A stretch of DNA of 60,244 nt from Clostridium sp. D53t1_180928_C8. GTDB taxonomy: Bacteria > Bacillota > Clostridia > Clostridiales > Clostridiaceae. The position numbers and the translations under genes are program-made. Below the pieces are notes generated by a model. The model was not told the origin of the DNA. It was given only the letters and a program-made list of their open reading frames with translations, and did no database searches. Below, piece after piece: positions 52,891 through 60,244 of the stretch; the first letter of the stretch is position 1; each line of letters opens with the position of its first letter. The DNA lies in contig NZ_JADPEL010000020.1 of NCBI RefSeq assembly GCF_015667795.1, positions 1 to 60,244 of the forward strand, written 5' to 3'.

Positions 52891-53558
52891 ATTAAAATAT
52901 ATCCCTGTCCCCTCTTAGTTTGAAGATAATCTTTTGCCCCAATTTCCTCTAGCTTTTTTCTTAATCTATTAATATTAACAGTTAAGGTATTGTCATCAAT
53001 AAATTCATCACTTTGCCATAATGCCTTCATTAAATCATTTCTTGATACAATCTTTTCTTTATTTCTAATTAACGTTGCTAAAATTCTACTTTCATTTTTA
53101 GTCAACCCTATTTTTTTATCATCAAACTCCATCTCACTAGTAGACATATTGTATTTTAATCTTCTAAATTCAAAAACTTCTGATTCTATATTTTCATATA
53201 CTCTTCTTATTATTGATGAAATTCTAGCTAAAAGAATTTGAGTATTATAAGGCTTAGTAATAAAATCATCTGCACCTAAATTCATACTCATAAGTTCATC
53301 TATTTCACTATTTCTACTCGTTACAACTATTATTGGAATATTAGAAACCTTTCTTATTTCTCTGCATATATAATACCCATCATAATATGGCAAATTTATA
53401 TCTAGTAAAATAATATGTGGTTTTTCTCTTAAGACAATTTCTACTATATTTTCAAAATCATCAGAATAACTAGTTTCATATCCATATCTATTTAAAAATG
53501 TACTTAACTCTAATCTTATTTTTTCTTCGTCTTCTATAATAAAAATCTTTTTATTCAT
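52887..53558 (-). CDS. Bce-type OmpR-family response regulator
   Basis: 223 residues. Receiver domain: acidic pair IIEDEEK, phosphoacceptor Asp at about 53 in LLDINLPYYDGY, Thr in VVTSRN, Lys in ITKPYN. C-terminal winged helix (about 125-223): LTKNESRILATLIRN, DDNTLTVNINRLRKKL, TKRGQGYIL. First gene of the kinase operon. Likely activates the transporter genes at 47.9-50.7 kb. Confidence 0.94.
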   Translation of the reverse strand: MNKKIFIIEDEEKIRLELSTFLNRYGYETSYSDDFENIVEIVLREKPHIILLDINLPYYDGYYICREIRKVSNIPIIVVTSRNSEIDELMSMNLGADDFITKPYNTQILLARISSIIRRVYENIESEVFEFRRLKYNMSTSEMEFDDKKIGLTKNESRILATLIRNKEKIVSRNDLMKALWQSDEFIDDNTLTVNINRLRKKLEEIGAKDYLQTKRGQGYILI

Positions 53559-53581
53559 TTTATCTATCCTTTCTTTATTCT

Positions 53582-53609
53582 ATTATATCCATAATTTTCA
53601 TAAAAACAA
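53582..53609 (-). promoter_or_regulatory. probable promoter of the two-component operon
   Basis: On the minus strand: -35-like TTGTTT (53604-53609), 16-base spacer, consensus -10 TATAAT (53582-53587), followed about 25 bases later by the regulator ATG. Confidence 0.5.
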
Positions 53610-53741
53610 ATATGGTATATAGTTAGGTATTATCACAAACTGTTTTTATGATAAAATATAACTTAGGATAATACTAAATATAAATTATATGTAAATCTTA
53701 CTTATTAACTAATGAATTTATATTTTAAAGGATGGTGTTTT

Positions 53742-54851
53742 ATGAAAGCTCTTATTTTATATACAAACACTGGGGCTGGTCATGTATCGGCTGGAAAAGC
53801 TATTTGTGATGCTCTAAAAAAGTTTAATGTTGATACTGTAGAAATAGATACTTTAGCATTTGCCGGTAAATCCACTTCTAAAAAAGTAGAAAATATTTAT
53901 GTTAAAACAGTAAAAAAGAGTCCAAAATTCTTTGGCTTACTTTATAGAGCTGGTGAAAAAATTAGTAATCCTAAAATTAAATCTATAATATATATTTTAA
54001 ATACTCTTTATTCTAAAAATATATATAACATAATAAAAAAAGAAAAACCGGATTTAATAATTTGTACACATATATTTTGTGCTCAAACCATTTCTTATCT
54101 TCAAAAAAAATATAATTTTAATGCTATAACTGCTGCTATAATTACAGACTATACCTGTGCCCCATTTTGGGAAGAAACATGCTTAAATTATTATTTTATT
54201 CCTCATAAAGACTTAATTACTGAATTTGTTAAGAAAGGTTTGGATAAAAATAAAATTTTATCTTTTGGATTACCTGTTCATTCTAAATTTAAGTGTCACT
54301 ATACAAAATCTGAATTAAAAAAAGAATTAAATCTTAATCCTAATATGAAGCATATTTTAATCATGGGTGGAAGTATGGGTGCCGGTAATCTTCTTGAAAC
54401 TACTTTAGAATTAGCTAAAAATTTACTAAATGTTGAATTTACAGTTATTTGTGGACATAACAATGATTTATTTGAAAAGTTAAAAAGAAATAATTTAAGC
54501 AAAAATGTTAATTTATTATCATTTAGTGATTCCATTGATAAATTAATGAATATTAGTGATATTTTAATTACTAAACCTGGCGGACTCACATCTACTGAAG
54601 CAATGGTAGAAAATCTGCCTATGATAATGATAAATCCAATTCCAGGTGTTGAATCTGCCAATTGCGAGTTTTTCAACATACATAAAATGGCTTTACCATC
54701 TAATTCTATTGATGAAACAATTACTATATGTAACTTATTACTTGCTGATATAGAAATATCAAATGAACTAATTTCATCTCAAAAGGAAAATGTTAATCCT
54801 AATGCAGCAGATGATATTGCTATTTTCTTAATAGATAAATTAAATAAATAG
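53742..54851 (+). CDS. UgtP/MGDG-synthase-like glycosyltransferase
   Basis: 369 residues, GT28-type, peripheral membrane. The N-terminal domain opens with ALILYTNTGAGHVSAGKAI, the diacylglycerol-binding pattern of MGDG synthase/UgtP; the C-terminal nucleotide-sugar site reads LIMGGSMGAGN near 208 and ILITKPGGLTSTEAMVENLPMIMINPIPGVE near 275. Such enzymes add hexose to diacylglycerol, producing membrane glycolipids and the lipoteichoic acid anchor. ATG 53742 has AAAGGATGG upstream; an in-frame ATG at 53712 lacks a ribosome binding site. A PlsY-like gene follows at 12 bases, so lipid assembly is the shared theme. Confidence 0.9.
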   Translation: MKALILYTNTGAGHVSAGKAICDALKKFNVDTVEIDTLAFAGKSTSKKVENIYVKTVKKSPKFFGLLYRAGEKISNPKIKSIIYILNTLYSKNIYNIIKKEKPDLIICTHIFCAQTISYLQKKYNFNAITAAIITDYTCAPFWEETCLNYYFIPHKDLITEFVKKGLDKNKILSFGLPVHSKFKCHYTKSELKKELNLNPNMKHILIMGGSMGAGNLLETTLELAKNLLNVEFTVICGHNNDLFEKLKRNNLSKNVNLLSFSDSIDKLMNISDILITKPGGLTSTEAMVENLPMIMINPIPGVESANCEFFNIHKMALPSNSIDETITICNLLLADIEISNELISSQKENVNPNAADDIAIFLIDKLNK

Positions 54852-54863
54852 GAGGATTCACTT

Positions 54864-55508
54864 TTGTTTATTATTGATATTTTATTAATAATTATTTCAT
54901 TTTTATCTGGCTCTATTATGTATTCATATATTATTCCAAAACTATTAAAAGGAATCGATATTACAAAGGTTTCGGATGATAAAAACCCTGGTTCAGGAAA
55001 TGTGATTAAATATTGTGGAATTTTTCTTGGTTTATTATGCATAGCATTAGACTTATTTAAAGCTTTTATACCAATTTTTATTTCAATTAAATATTTTGAC
55101 ATAAATAACGTTACTCTAATTTTTATTGCTATAGCTCCAATTATTGGCCATGCATACTCTCCATTTTTAAATTTCCATGGTGGTAAAGCAATAGCTTCAA
55201 CCTTCGGTACTTTTTTAGCACTTTACCCTATAAGCAATGTGGCTTTAGTATTTGCACTTATTTTAATATTTTTTAAATTTATATTAGTTATAAAACCAAA
55301 TTCAAGTGTTATGTTAGTTAGTTTATTATTTTTAGATATTTTAGTTATAACTTTTAATCATAATATCCATATAAAAATAATAGTCTTAATAATTTCTATA
55401 ATTTTAATTCATAAACATAAAATTAATAGAAATGAAGGTGATATAACCATTTCATTATTCAATAAATTCTTAAAAAAAACACTATATAACCAACACCAAT
55501 ATAACTAA
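54864..55508 (+). CDS. PlsY-like glycerol-3-phosphate acyltransferase
   Basis: 214 residues, about five to six membrane helices. Three PlsY motifs are recognisable: KNPGSGNVIKYCG near 44 (family S-x-N-x-x-R-x-x-G region, with the Arg changed), LDLFKAFIP near 68, and GHAYSPFLNFHGGKAIASTFG near 93-113. PlsY acylates glycerol-3-phosphate from acyl-phosphate. Differences from typical PlsY (the motif 1 variation and KAIAS for KGVAT) suggest a paralogue with a modified role. The start is TTG at 54864, eight bases after AGGAGG; no in-frame ATG fits. Second gene after the glycosyltransferase; it ends at a conserved hairpin element. Confidence 0.85.
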   Translation: MFIIDILLIIISFLSGSIMYSYIIPKLLKGIDITKVSDDKNPGSGNVIKYCGIFLGLLCIALDLFKAFIPIFISIKYFDINNVTLIFIAIAPIIGHAYSPFLNFHGGKAIASTFGTFLALYPISNVALVFALILIFFKFILVIKPNSSVMLVSLLFLDILVITFNHNIHIKIIVLIISIILIHKHKINRNEGDITISLFNKFLKKTLYNQHQYN

Positions 55509-55509
55509 T

Positions 55510-55581
55510 CTGCGAACTACGGCTTATATTTCACCATGCAGAAAATAATATTCTATTTTTCATTTTCACTGTAGTTCGCAG
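55510..55581. repeat. dispersed hairpin element, copy B (also terminator)
   Basis: Arms CTGCGAACTAC (55510-55520) and GTAGTTCGCAG (55571-55581) are perfect complements. Compared with copy A the stem has C-G where A has T-A, a compensatory change. Inner AAAATA/TATTTT stem. It directly follows the PlsY-like stop codon and lies between convergent genes. Confidence 0.75.
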
Positions 55582-55592
55582 TTTATTTCAAT

Positions 55593-56441
55593 TTATCTAA
55601 ATGATGATGGTGCAATTCCATAGTATTTTTTGAACAATTTACTAAAATGATATGCATCATTGTATCCAACCCTTTTTGCTACGACTTTAACTGGCAATGT
55701 GTTATCTTTTAATAATTCCTCTGCTTTTGATAATCTTATTTTTATTAAATAATTTATCGGTGAATCCCCAATTTCCTCTTTAAATATCTTTGATATATAT
55801 ACAGGGCTTAAGTACATATTCTTAGATATCTTGTCCAAAGAAATATCATTCATATAATTATCATTCATATACGTAATTATTGATTTTACTATATTCTGCT
55901 TTTCATTTGATTCTAAAGAACAATTATATATATTCTCTTCTATTGCCTCATTTTCATCCTCAAGCTCTCTACAAATTATTATTAATAGCTTCATTACTAA
56001 AGACTTAAGGACTAATGGATATCCCATTCTCTTTAGTTTTTCTTCTTTAATAATTTCATCACAACACTTTAAAAATTCATTTCCATGCTTTCTAAATTTT
56101 AATATAGGCCCTAATCCTTTATTATCTATATAATTCTCTCTTATATCACTTAATTTAAAATTATTAATTCCTATATGTAATTGAGTGTATCTAGATGTAT
56201 CATTTGGTATTTCCATATGATACAACCCTGGATTAGATAATAATAGATCTCCTTTATTTAAAATATACTCATTTCCATCAATATAATATTCAACTTTTCC
56301 AGATGTCACTATAGATAACTCTAAAAAATCATGGCAATGATATTTAAAATCGTATTCTTTTTTTGTCGCATCAACTACTCCTTGAAATGCAAATAATAGT
56401 TCTGGATTATAATTTTCTGTACATAAACCATATTCAAACAT
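55593..56441 (-). CDS. AraC-family transcription regulator
   Basis: 282 residues. N-terminal cupin-like effector domain (about 20-110, with HCHDFLELSIVTSGKVEYYIDG and GDLLLSNPGLYHME), then two helix-turn-helix motifs at about 180-282: ISLDKISKNMYLSPVYISKIFKEEIG and VKVVAKRVGYNDAYHFSKLFKKYYGIAPSSFR. Effector unknown, possibly a sugar. It is divergent from an ABC exporter operon with a 151-base intergenic gap, so it may regulate it. Ribosome binding site AAGGAG. Confidence 0.92.
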   Translation of the reverse strand: MFEYGLCTENYNPELLFAFQGVVDATKKEYDFKYHCHDFLELSIVTSGKVEYYIDGNEYILNKGDLLLSNPGLYHMEIPNDTSRYTQLHIGINNFKLSDIRENYIDNKGLGPILKFRKHGNEFLKCCDEIIKEEKLKRMGYPLVLKSLVMKLLIIICRELEDENEAIEENIYNCSLESNEKQNIVKSIITYMNDNYMNDISLDKISKNMYLSPVYISKIFKEEIGDSPINYLIKIRLSKAEELLKDNTLPVKVVAKRVGYNDAYHFSKLFKKYYGIAPSSFR

Positions 56442-56592
56442 AATTTTCTCCTTATACCATATAACTCCATATAATTATAACTTTATATAATAATATACAT
56501 CAATAGTTTAAGATATCACATTTCATTTTTATCCTATAAATAATAATCTATATAAGGAAATTATATTAATTAGTTATTCGGAGGTAACTCAA

Positions 56593-58335
56593 ATGGAAAG
56601 CTTAAAATGGATAATGGGCTATTTAAAAAAACACATACTAAAATATAGTATTTCTTTAATACTAGTATTAGTAACTTCATTACTTTGCATGATTAATCCA
56701 TTCCTTGCTGGCGATATTGTAGACAAGGTATTAAATGGAAATCAAAAAAACATATTGATTCCAATTCTTATTGCTATGATTATTGTTGTTGTAATAAAGG
56801 GATTAATAACGTACTTATATCAAATTATCTTTGAAAAAGTATCTCAAGACATTCTTCTTGAAATTAGAGAAGATTTATATTCAAAATTATTAAAGTTAGA
56901 TTTTGATTATTATAACAATACAAAAACTGGTGATATTATGGCTAGAATGACTGGAGATACAGATGCCCTACGCCATTTTATAGCTTGGGTTGTCTATAAT
57001 ATTCTATCAAATGTTAGCATATTTATATTTGCAATTATATCAATGACATATGTTAATTTACCACTAACACTATTTATGTTATCAATATGCCCTATAATTG
57101 CCATACTTACGGTAAAAATGGGTATTAAAATTTCTCCAACTTTTTATAACATAAGAGAAGCTTATTCTAGACTTAATTCTATTACTCAAGAAAATATTAG
57201 CGGAAATAGAGTAGTTAAAGCCTTTAGCCGTGAAGACTATGAGATTGAAAAGTTTGAAAAAGAAAACTTAAATTATAAAAACAAAAATTTAGATACTACA
57301 AAAGTTATAGGTAAGTACATGCCTGTTCTTGAATATTTATCAAGCTTCTTATCTATAATAATGATACTTATTGGAGGAATATTAGTAATAAATAAATCTA
57401 TGACTTTAGGTGATTTAGTAATATTTAATGGATTAATATGGGCATTAAATAATCCCATGCGAATGGCTGGTTACTTAATAAACGATACTGAAAGATTCGT
57501 TGCTTCTTCTATTAAAATAAGAGAATTATTGAATACTGAATCAACTATTAAAGATCCTGAAGCTCCAATAAAATCTGAAAGAATACGTGGAGATATTATA
57601 TTTGATAATGTTTCTTTTAGTTATGGAGATACTACTGCATTAAAGAATGTTTCTTTCCAAGCTAAAAGAGGACAAACTATTGGTATAATAGGACCTACTG
57701 GTTCAGGAAAATCTACTTTAGTTAATTTAATTTGTAGATTCTACGATGCTACTGAAGGTAAAATCTATATAGATAATGTTCCAATTAAAGATTTAAATAT
57801 AAAACAGCTTAGATCTTCAATTGGTATGGCAATGCAAGATATCTTCTTATTCTCTGATACAATTGAAGGCAATATAGCTTATGGCTCACCTTCTGTGTCA
57901 CTTGAAACAATCAAAGATATAGCTAAACTTTCAGAAGCTCATAATTTTATCACTGAAATGCCTGAAGGATATGACACTATTGTTGGTGAAAGAGGTGTAG
58001 GTTTGTCAGGTGGACAAAGGCAGAGAATTTCTTTAGCTAGGGCACTTATTACTAATCCATCAATATTAATTTTAGATGATACAACTTCAGCTGTTGATAT
58101 GGAAACTGAATTTAAAATTCAAAAAGAAGTTAATTTAAATAATCCAAATAGAACAAACTTTATAATTGCTCATAGAATATCTTCTGTAAAATCAGCAGAT
58201 TTAATACTAGTTCTTGATAATGGGCGAATTATCGAAAGTGGAACTCATGATTCATTAGTTAAAAATAGAGGATATTATTATGACGTTTATAAAACTCAAT
58301 TTGGAGATTTTAATGTATCTAAGGAGGCGATTTAA
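56593..58335 (+). CDS. heterodimeric ABC exporter, degenerate-site subunit
   Basis: 580 residues, six-helix exporter domain (about 1-320) plus ATPase. Walker A GPTGSGKST near 366, Q-loop MAMQDIFLFSD, signature LSGGQRQRISLARAL near 470, Walker B followed by Asp-Asp (ILILDDTTSAVD, 495-496). The second Asp replaces the catalytic Glu, so its own Walker site is degenerate, as in the TM287/LmrC/BmrC-type subunits. Ribosome binding site GGAGGT. The stop codon abuts the start of the partner gene. Exports a drug, lipid or peptide; substrate not known. Confidence 0.92.
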   Translation: MESLKWIMGYLKKHILKYSISLILVLVTSLLCMINPFLAGDIVDKVLNGNQKNILIPILIAMIIVVVIKGLITYLYQIIFEKVSQDILLEIREDLYSKLLKLDFDYYNNTKTGDIMARMTGDTDALRHFIAWVVYNILSNVSIFIFAIISMTYVNLPLTLFMLSICPIIAILTVKMGIKISPTFYNIREAYSRLNSITQENISGNRVVKAFSREDYEIEKFEKENLNYKNKNLDTTKVIGKYMPVLEYLSSFLSIIMILIGGILVINKSMTLGDLVIFNGLIWALNNPMRMAGYLINDTERFVASSIKIRELLNTESTIKDPEAPIKSERIRGDIIFDNVSFSYGDTTALKNVSFQAKRGQTIGIIGPTGSGKSTLVNLICRFYDATEGKIYIDNVPIKDLNIKQLRSSIGMAMQDIFLFSDTIEGNIAYGSPSVSLETIKDIAKLSEAHNFITEMPEGYDTIVGERGVGLSGGQRQRISLARALITNPSILILDDTTSAVDMETEFKIQKEVNLNNPNRTNFIIAHRISSVKSADLILVLDNGRIIESGTHDSLVKNRGYYYDVYKTQFGDFNVSKEAI

Positions 58336-60117
58336 ATGGCTAGAAATAAATATGATGTAGATGAAGAATTACAAGAAGGATTCAACATATCTCATCTTAA
58401 AAGACTTATAAAATATATGAAACCTTATAAAAATAAAATTATTATTTCTGTTACTTTAATGCTGATTTCAAGCTTTGTTTCTTTACTTGGACCATATTTA
58501 ATAAAAATTGCGTTAGATGACATTATTCCATCTGGCAATTTATCTAATCTGGTAATACTGTCATTTATTTATGCACTTTCTCTTATATTAGTTAGTGTAT
58601 TTATGAAACAACGTATAATTACAATGGGTAAAGTAGGACAAGATATTTTAGTTGATATGAGAAAAGATTTATTTGTTAATCTTCAATCTCTTCCATTTAG
58701 TTATTATGACAGTAGACCTCACGGTAAAATATTAGTTAGAGTTGTAAATTACATTAACTCACTAAGCGATTTATTGTCTAATGGTTTCGTTAATTTAATA
58801 GCTGATACTGTTACATTAATAATTACTGTCGTATTCATGTTTATCTTAGACTATAAATTAGCTTTAGTTAGTTTATTAGGTTTGCCTTTACTTATGACAG
58901 TTATAATGTCTATAAAAAAAGCTCAAAGAAGGGCTCATCAAAAACTTAGTTCAAAACAATCAAACATGAATGCATATGTTCATGAAAGTATAAATGGAAT
59001 AAAGGTAACTCAATCATTTTCTAGAGAAGAAGAAAATATGAAAATCTATAAAGATGTTTGTACTCAATATAGCGATGCTTGGATGGATTCGGTTAAATTA
59101 AACTTTTTAGTATGGCCAGCTATTGATATTATTTCTGTTGCATCAGTTGCCTTAATTTATCTTTTTGGTATTTTAATATTTAATTCATCTATTAAAGTTG
59201 GTGTATTAGTTGCATTTATAGGCTATGTTTGGAGATTTTGGGCTCCTATAACTAATATAGGTAACTTTTATAACACTATAATTAATGCAATGGCTTATCT
59301 TGAGAGAATATTTGAAACAATGGATGAAAAGCCTTTAATTCATGATAAAGAAAATGCAACTACACTTCCTCCTATAGAAGGTCATGTAGAGTTTAAAGAT
59401 GTAACTTTTATGTATGAAGAAGATAACCCAATATTAAAAAATATAAATATTAATATAGAAAGTGGTGAATCTATTGCTTTAGTAGGTCCTACTGGTGCTG
59501 GTAAAAGTACTATAGTTAGTTTAATAAGCAGATTCTATGACATAAATGAAGGTGAAATTTTAATTGATGGTATTGATATACGCGATGTAACACTAAAATC
59601 TCTTAGACAGCAAATGGGAATAATGCTTCAAGATTCATTCATATTCTCTGGAACAATAATGGATAATATTCGTTATGGTAACCTTAATGCTACAGATGAA
59701 GAAGTAATTGCTGCTGCTAAAGTTGTTCGTGCCCATGATTTTATAATGGAATTTGAAAATGGATATTATACAGAAGTAAATGAAAGAGGTAGTCGACTTT
59801 CTGTAGGTCAAAGACAACTTATATCTTTTGCTAGAGCATTACTTGCTGATCCTAGAATATTAATTTTAGATGAAGCTACTTCTAGTATAGATACTCAAAC
59901 TGAAATTCTACTTCAAAAAGGATTAGATGAACTTCTTAAAGGAAGAACTTCATTTATAATTGCTCATAGATTATCTACAATTAAAAATTCTTCTAGAATT
60001 ATGTATATAGATAATGGTAACATTGTTGAATGTGGAACTCATGACGAATTAATGTCACTAAGAGGGCACTACTATAACCTTTACCAATCACAATATGCCC
60101 TACTAAACGCAGTATAA
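58336..60117 (+). CDS. heterodimeric ABC exporter, catalytic-site subunit
   Basis: 593 residues, six-helix exporter domain (about 25-340) plus ATPase. Walker A GPTGAGKST near 384, signature LSVGQRQLISFARAL near 487 (Val replacing the conserved Gly), and intact catalytic Glu in ILILDEATSSID near 511. The weak signature faces the degenerate Walker site of the partner, and its own good Walker site faces the partner's good LSGGQ, so one of the two ATP sites is catalytic. It starts directly after the first subunit, with AAGGAGG inside that gene, and ends at another copy of the hairpin-element core. Confidence 0.93.
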   Translation: MARNKYDVDEELQEGFNISHLKRLIKYMKPYKNKIIISVTLMLISSFVSLLGPYLIKIALDDIIPSGNLSNLVILSFIYALSLILVSVFMKQRIITMGKVGQDILVDMRKDLFVNLQSLPFSYYDSRPHGKILVRVVNYINSLSDLLSNGFVNLIADTVTLIITVVFMFILDYKLALVSLLGLPLLMTVIMSIKKAQRRAHQKLSSKQSNMNAYVHESINGIKVTQSFSREEENMKIYKDVCTQYSDAWMDSVKLNFLVWPAIDIISVASVALIYLFGILIFNSSIKVGVLVAFIGYVWRFWAPITNIGNFYNTIINAMAYLERIFETMDEKPLIHDKENATTLPPIEGHVEFKDVTFMYEEDNPILKNININIESGESIALVGPTGAGKSTIVSLISRFYDINEGEILIDGIDIRDVTLKSLRQQMGIMLQDSFIFSGTIMDNIRYGNLNATDEEVIAAAKVVRAHDFIMEFENGYYTEVNERGSRLSVGQRQLISFARALLADPRILILDEATSSIDTQTEILLQKGLDELLKGRTSFIIAHRLSTIKNSSRIMYIDNGNIVECGTHDELMSLRGHYYNLYQSQYALLNAV

Positions 60118-60222
60118 CTAAATTGCGAACTAAAGCTTAAGTCTGGAAACCAAGAAAAATAGTGAAGAGAAAAAATGAAATATTAATTTGGAGGGAAGCA
60201 TTGAAATTAAGCTGTAGAATTT
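60118..60222 (+). repeat. dispersed hairpin element, copy C (partial or decayed)
   Basis: TTGCGAACTAAAGCTTA (60123-60139) matches the left core of copies A and B, again right after a stop codon. The right arm is not intact: CTGTAGAATTTA near 60212-60223 may be a damaged remnant of CTGTAGTTCGCAATTT. The window ends shortly after. Confidence 0.5.
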
Positions 60223-60244
60223 AATAATTGATGTAGTAAAATTT

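Noticed and set aside
60201-60227. Start of another gene at the window end (GGAGGGA then TTG)
   Set aside because: The frame stops after seven codons, so it is not a gene.
1-60244. CRISPR arrays, insertion sequences, prophage genes, tRNA or rRNA
   Set aside because: None seen: no regularly spaced repeats, transposase motifs, phage structural genes or CCA-ended cloverleaf sequences were noticed on reading.

Overview
The window is very AT-rich and codes on both strands. It uses strong AGGAGG-type ribosome binding sites, several TTG starts, short intergenic gaps and hairpin terminators. It also carries a GerM-type sporulation lipoprotein, a complete oxygen-independent corrin-ring operon, aspartate 4-decarboxylase, a c-di-GMP GGDEF/HD-GYP hybrid and Bce-type antibiotic-stress genes. 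Together these point to a spore-forming Clostridium sensu stricto chromosome (inference; no rRNA or tRNA gene was seen).

Layout. 0-7.1 kb: c-di-GMP hybrid enzyme, two unknown small proteins, glycogen phosphorylase and MurE (DAP-type DNPR motif). 7.1-7.7 kb: decayed gene remnants. 7.7-14.4 kb: an unusual cluster of five proteins that all lack signal peptides (two small unknowns, a duplicated-module leucine-rich-repeat protein and two paralogous beta-sandwich/DUF11-like proteins), with an asparagine synthetase in the middle whose leader looks like an attenuator. This is the best candidate for an undescribed system; my hypothesis is mother-cell-made spore-surface or spore-appendage material. 14.5-23.5 kb: hydrolases, a DUF1450-like protein, a DUF1540 mini-protein that needed manual calling, an exported unknown, an oxidoreductase, a PAP2 phosphatase, an M20 amidohydrolase, a GerMN lipoprotein and a FUSC/ArAE-type membrane protein.

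23.5-35.0 kb: a 14-gene minus-strand cobalamin operon (cbiK-A-C-D-E-T-L-F-G-H-J-M-N-Q) behind a cobalamin riboswitch with an intrinsic terminator. It makes the corrin ring up to cobyrinate a,c-diamide and imports cobalt, but no cbiO ATPase and no late (nucleotide-loop) genes are present. 35-36.3 kb: an OhrR-like MarR regulator and a Cys-type glutathione peroxidase that share near-identical palindromes. 36.3-40.5 kb: aspartate 4-decarboxylase and a large DUF5011-repeat surface protein.

40.7-47.8 kb: a 5'-nucleotidase-like enzyme, then a Ugp-like operon (two permeases, binding protein, HAD phosphatase, glycerophosphodiesterase) lacking its ATPase, then another HAD phosphatase. 47.9-53.6 kb: a Bce-type ABC transporter and two-component system with a GNAT acetyltransferase and a DUF2871 membrane protein inserted. 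53.7-55.5 kb: a glycolipid synthase/PlsY-like pair. 55.6-60.1 kb: an AraC regulator divergent from a heterodimeric ABC exporter with one degenerate ATPase site.

A dispersed hairpin element recurs directly after three plus-strand stop codons (15.5, 55.5 and 60.1 kb). It shows a compensatory base-pair change between the two complete copies.
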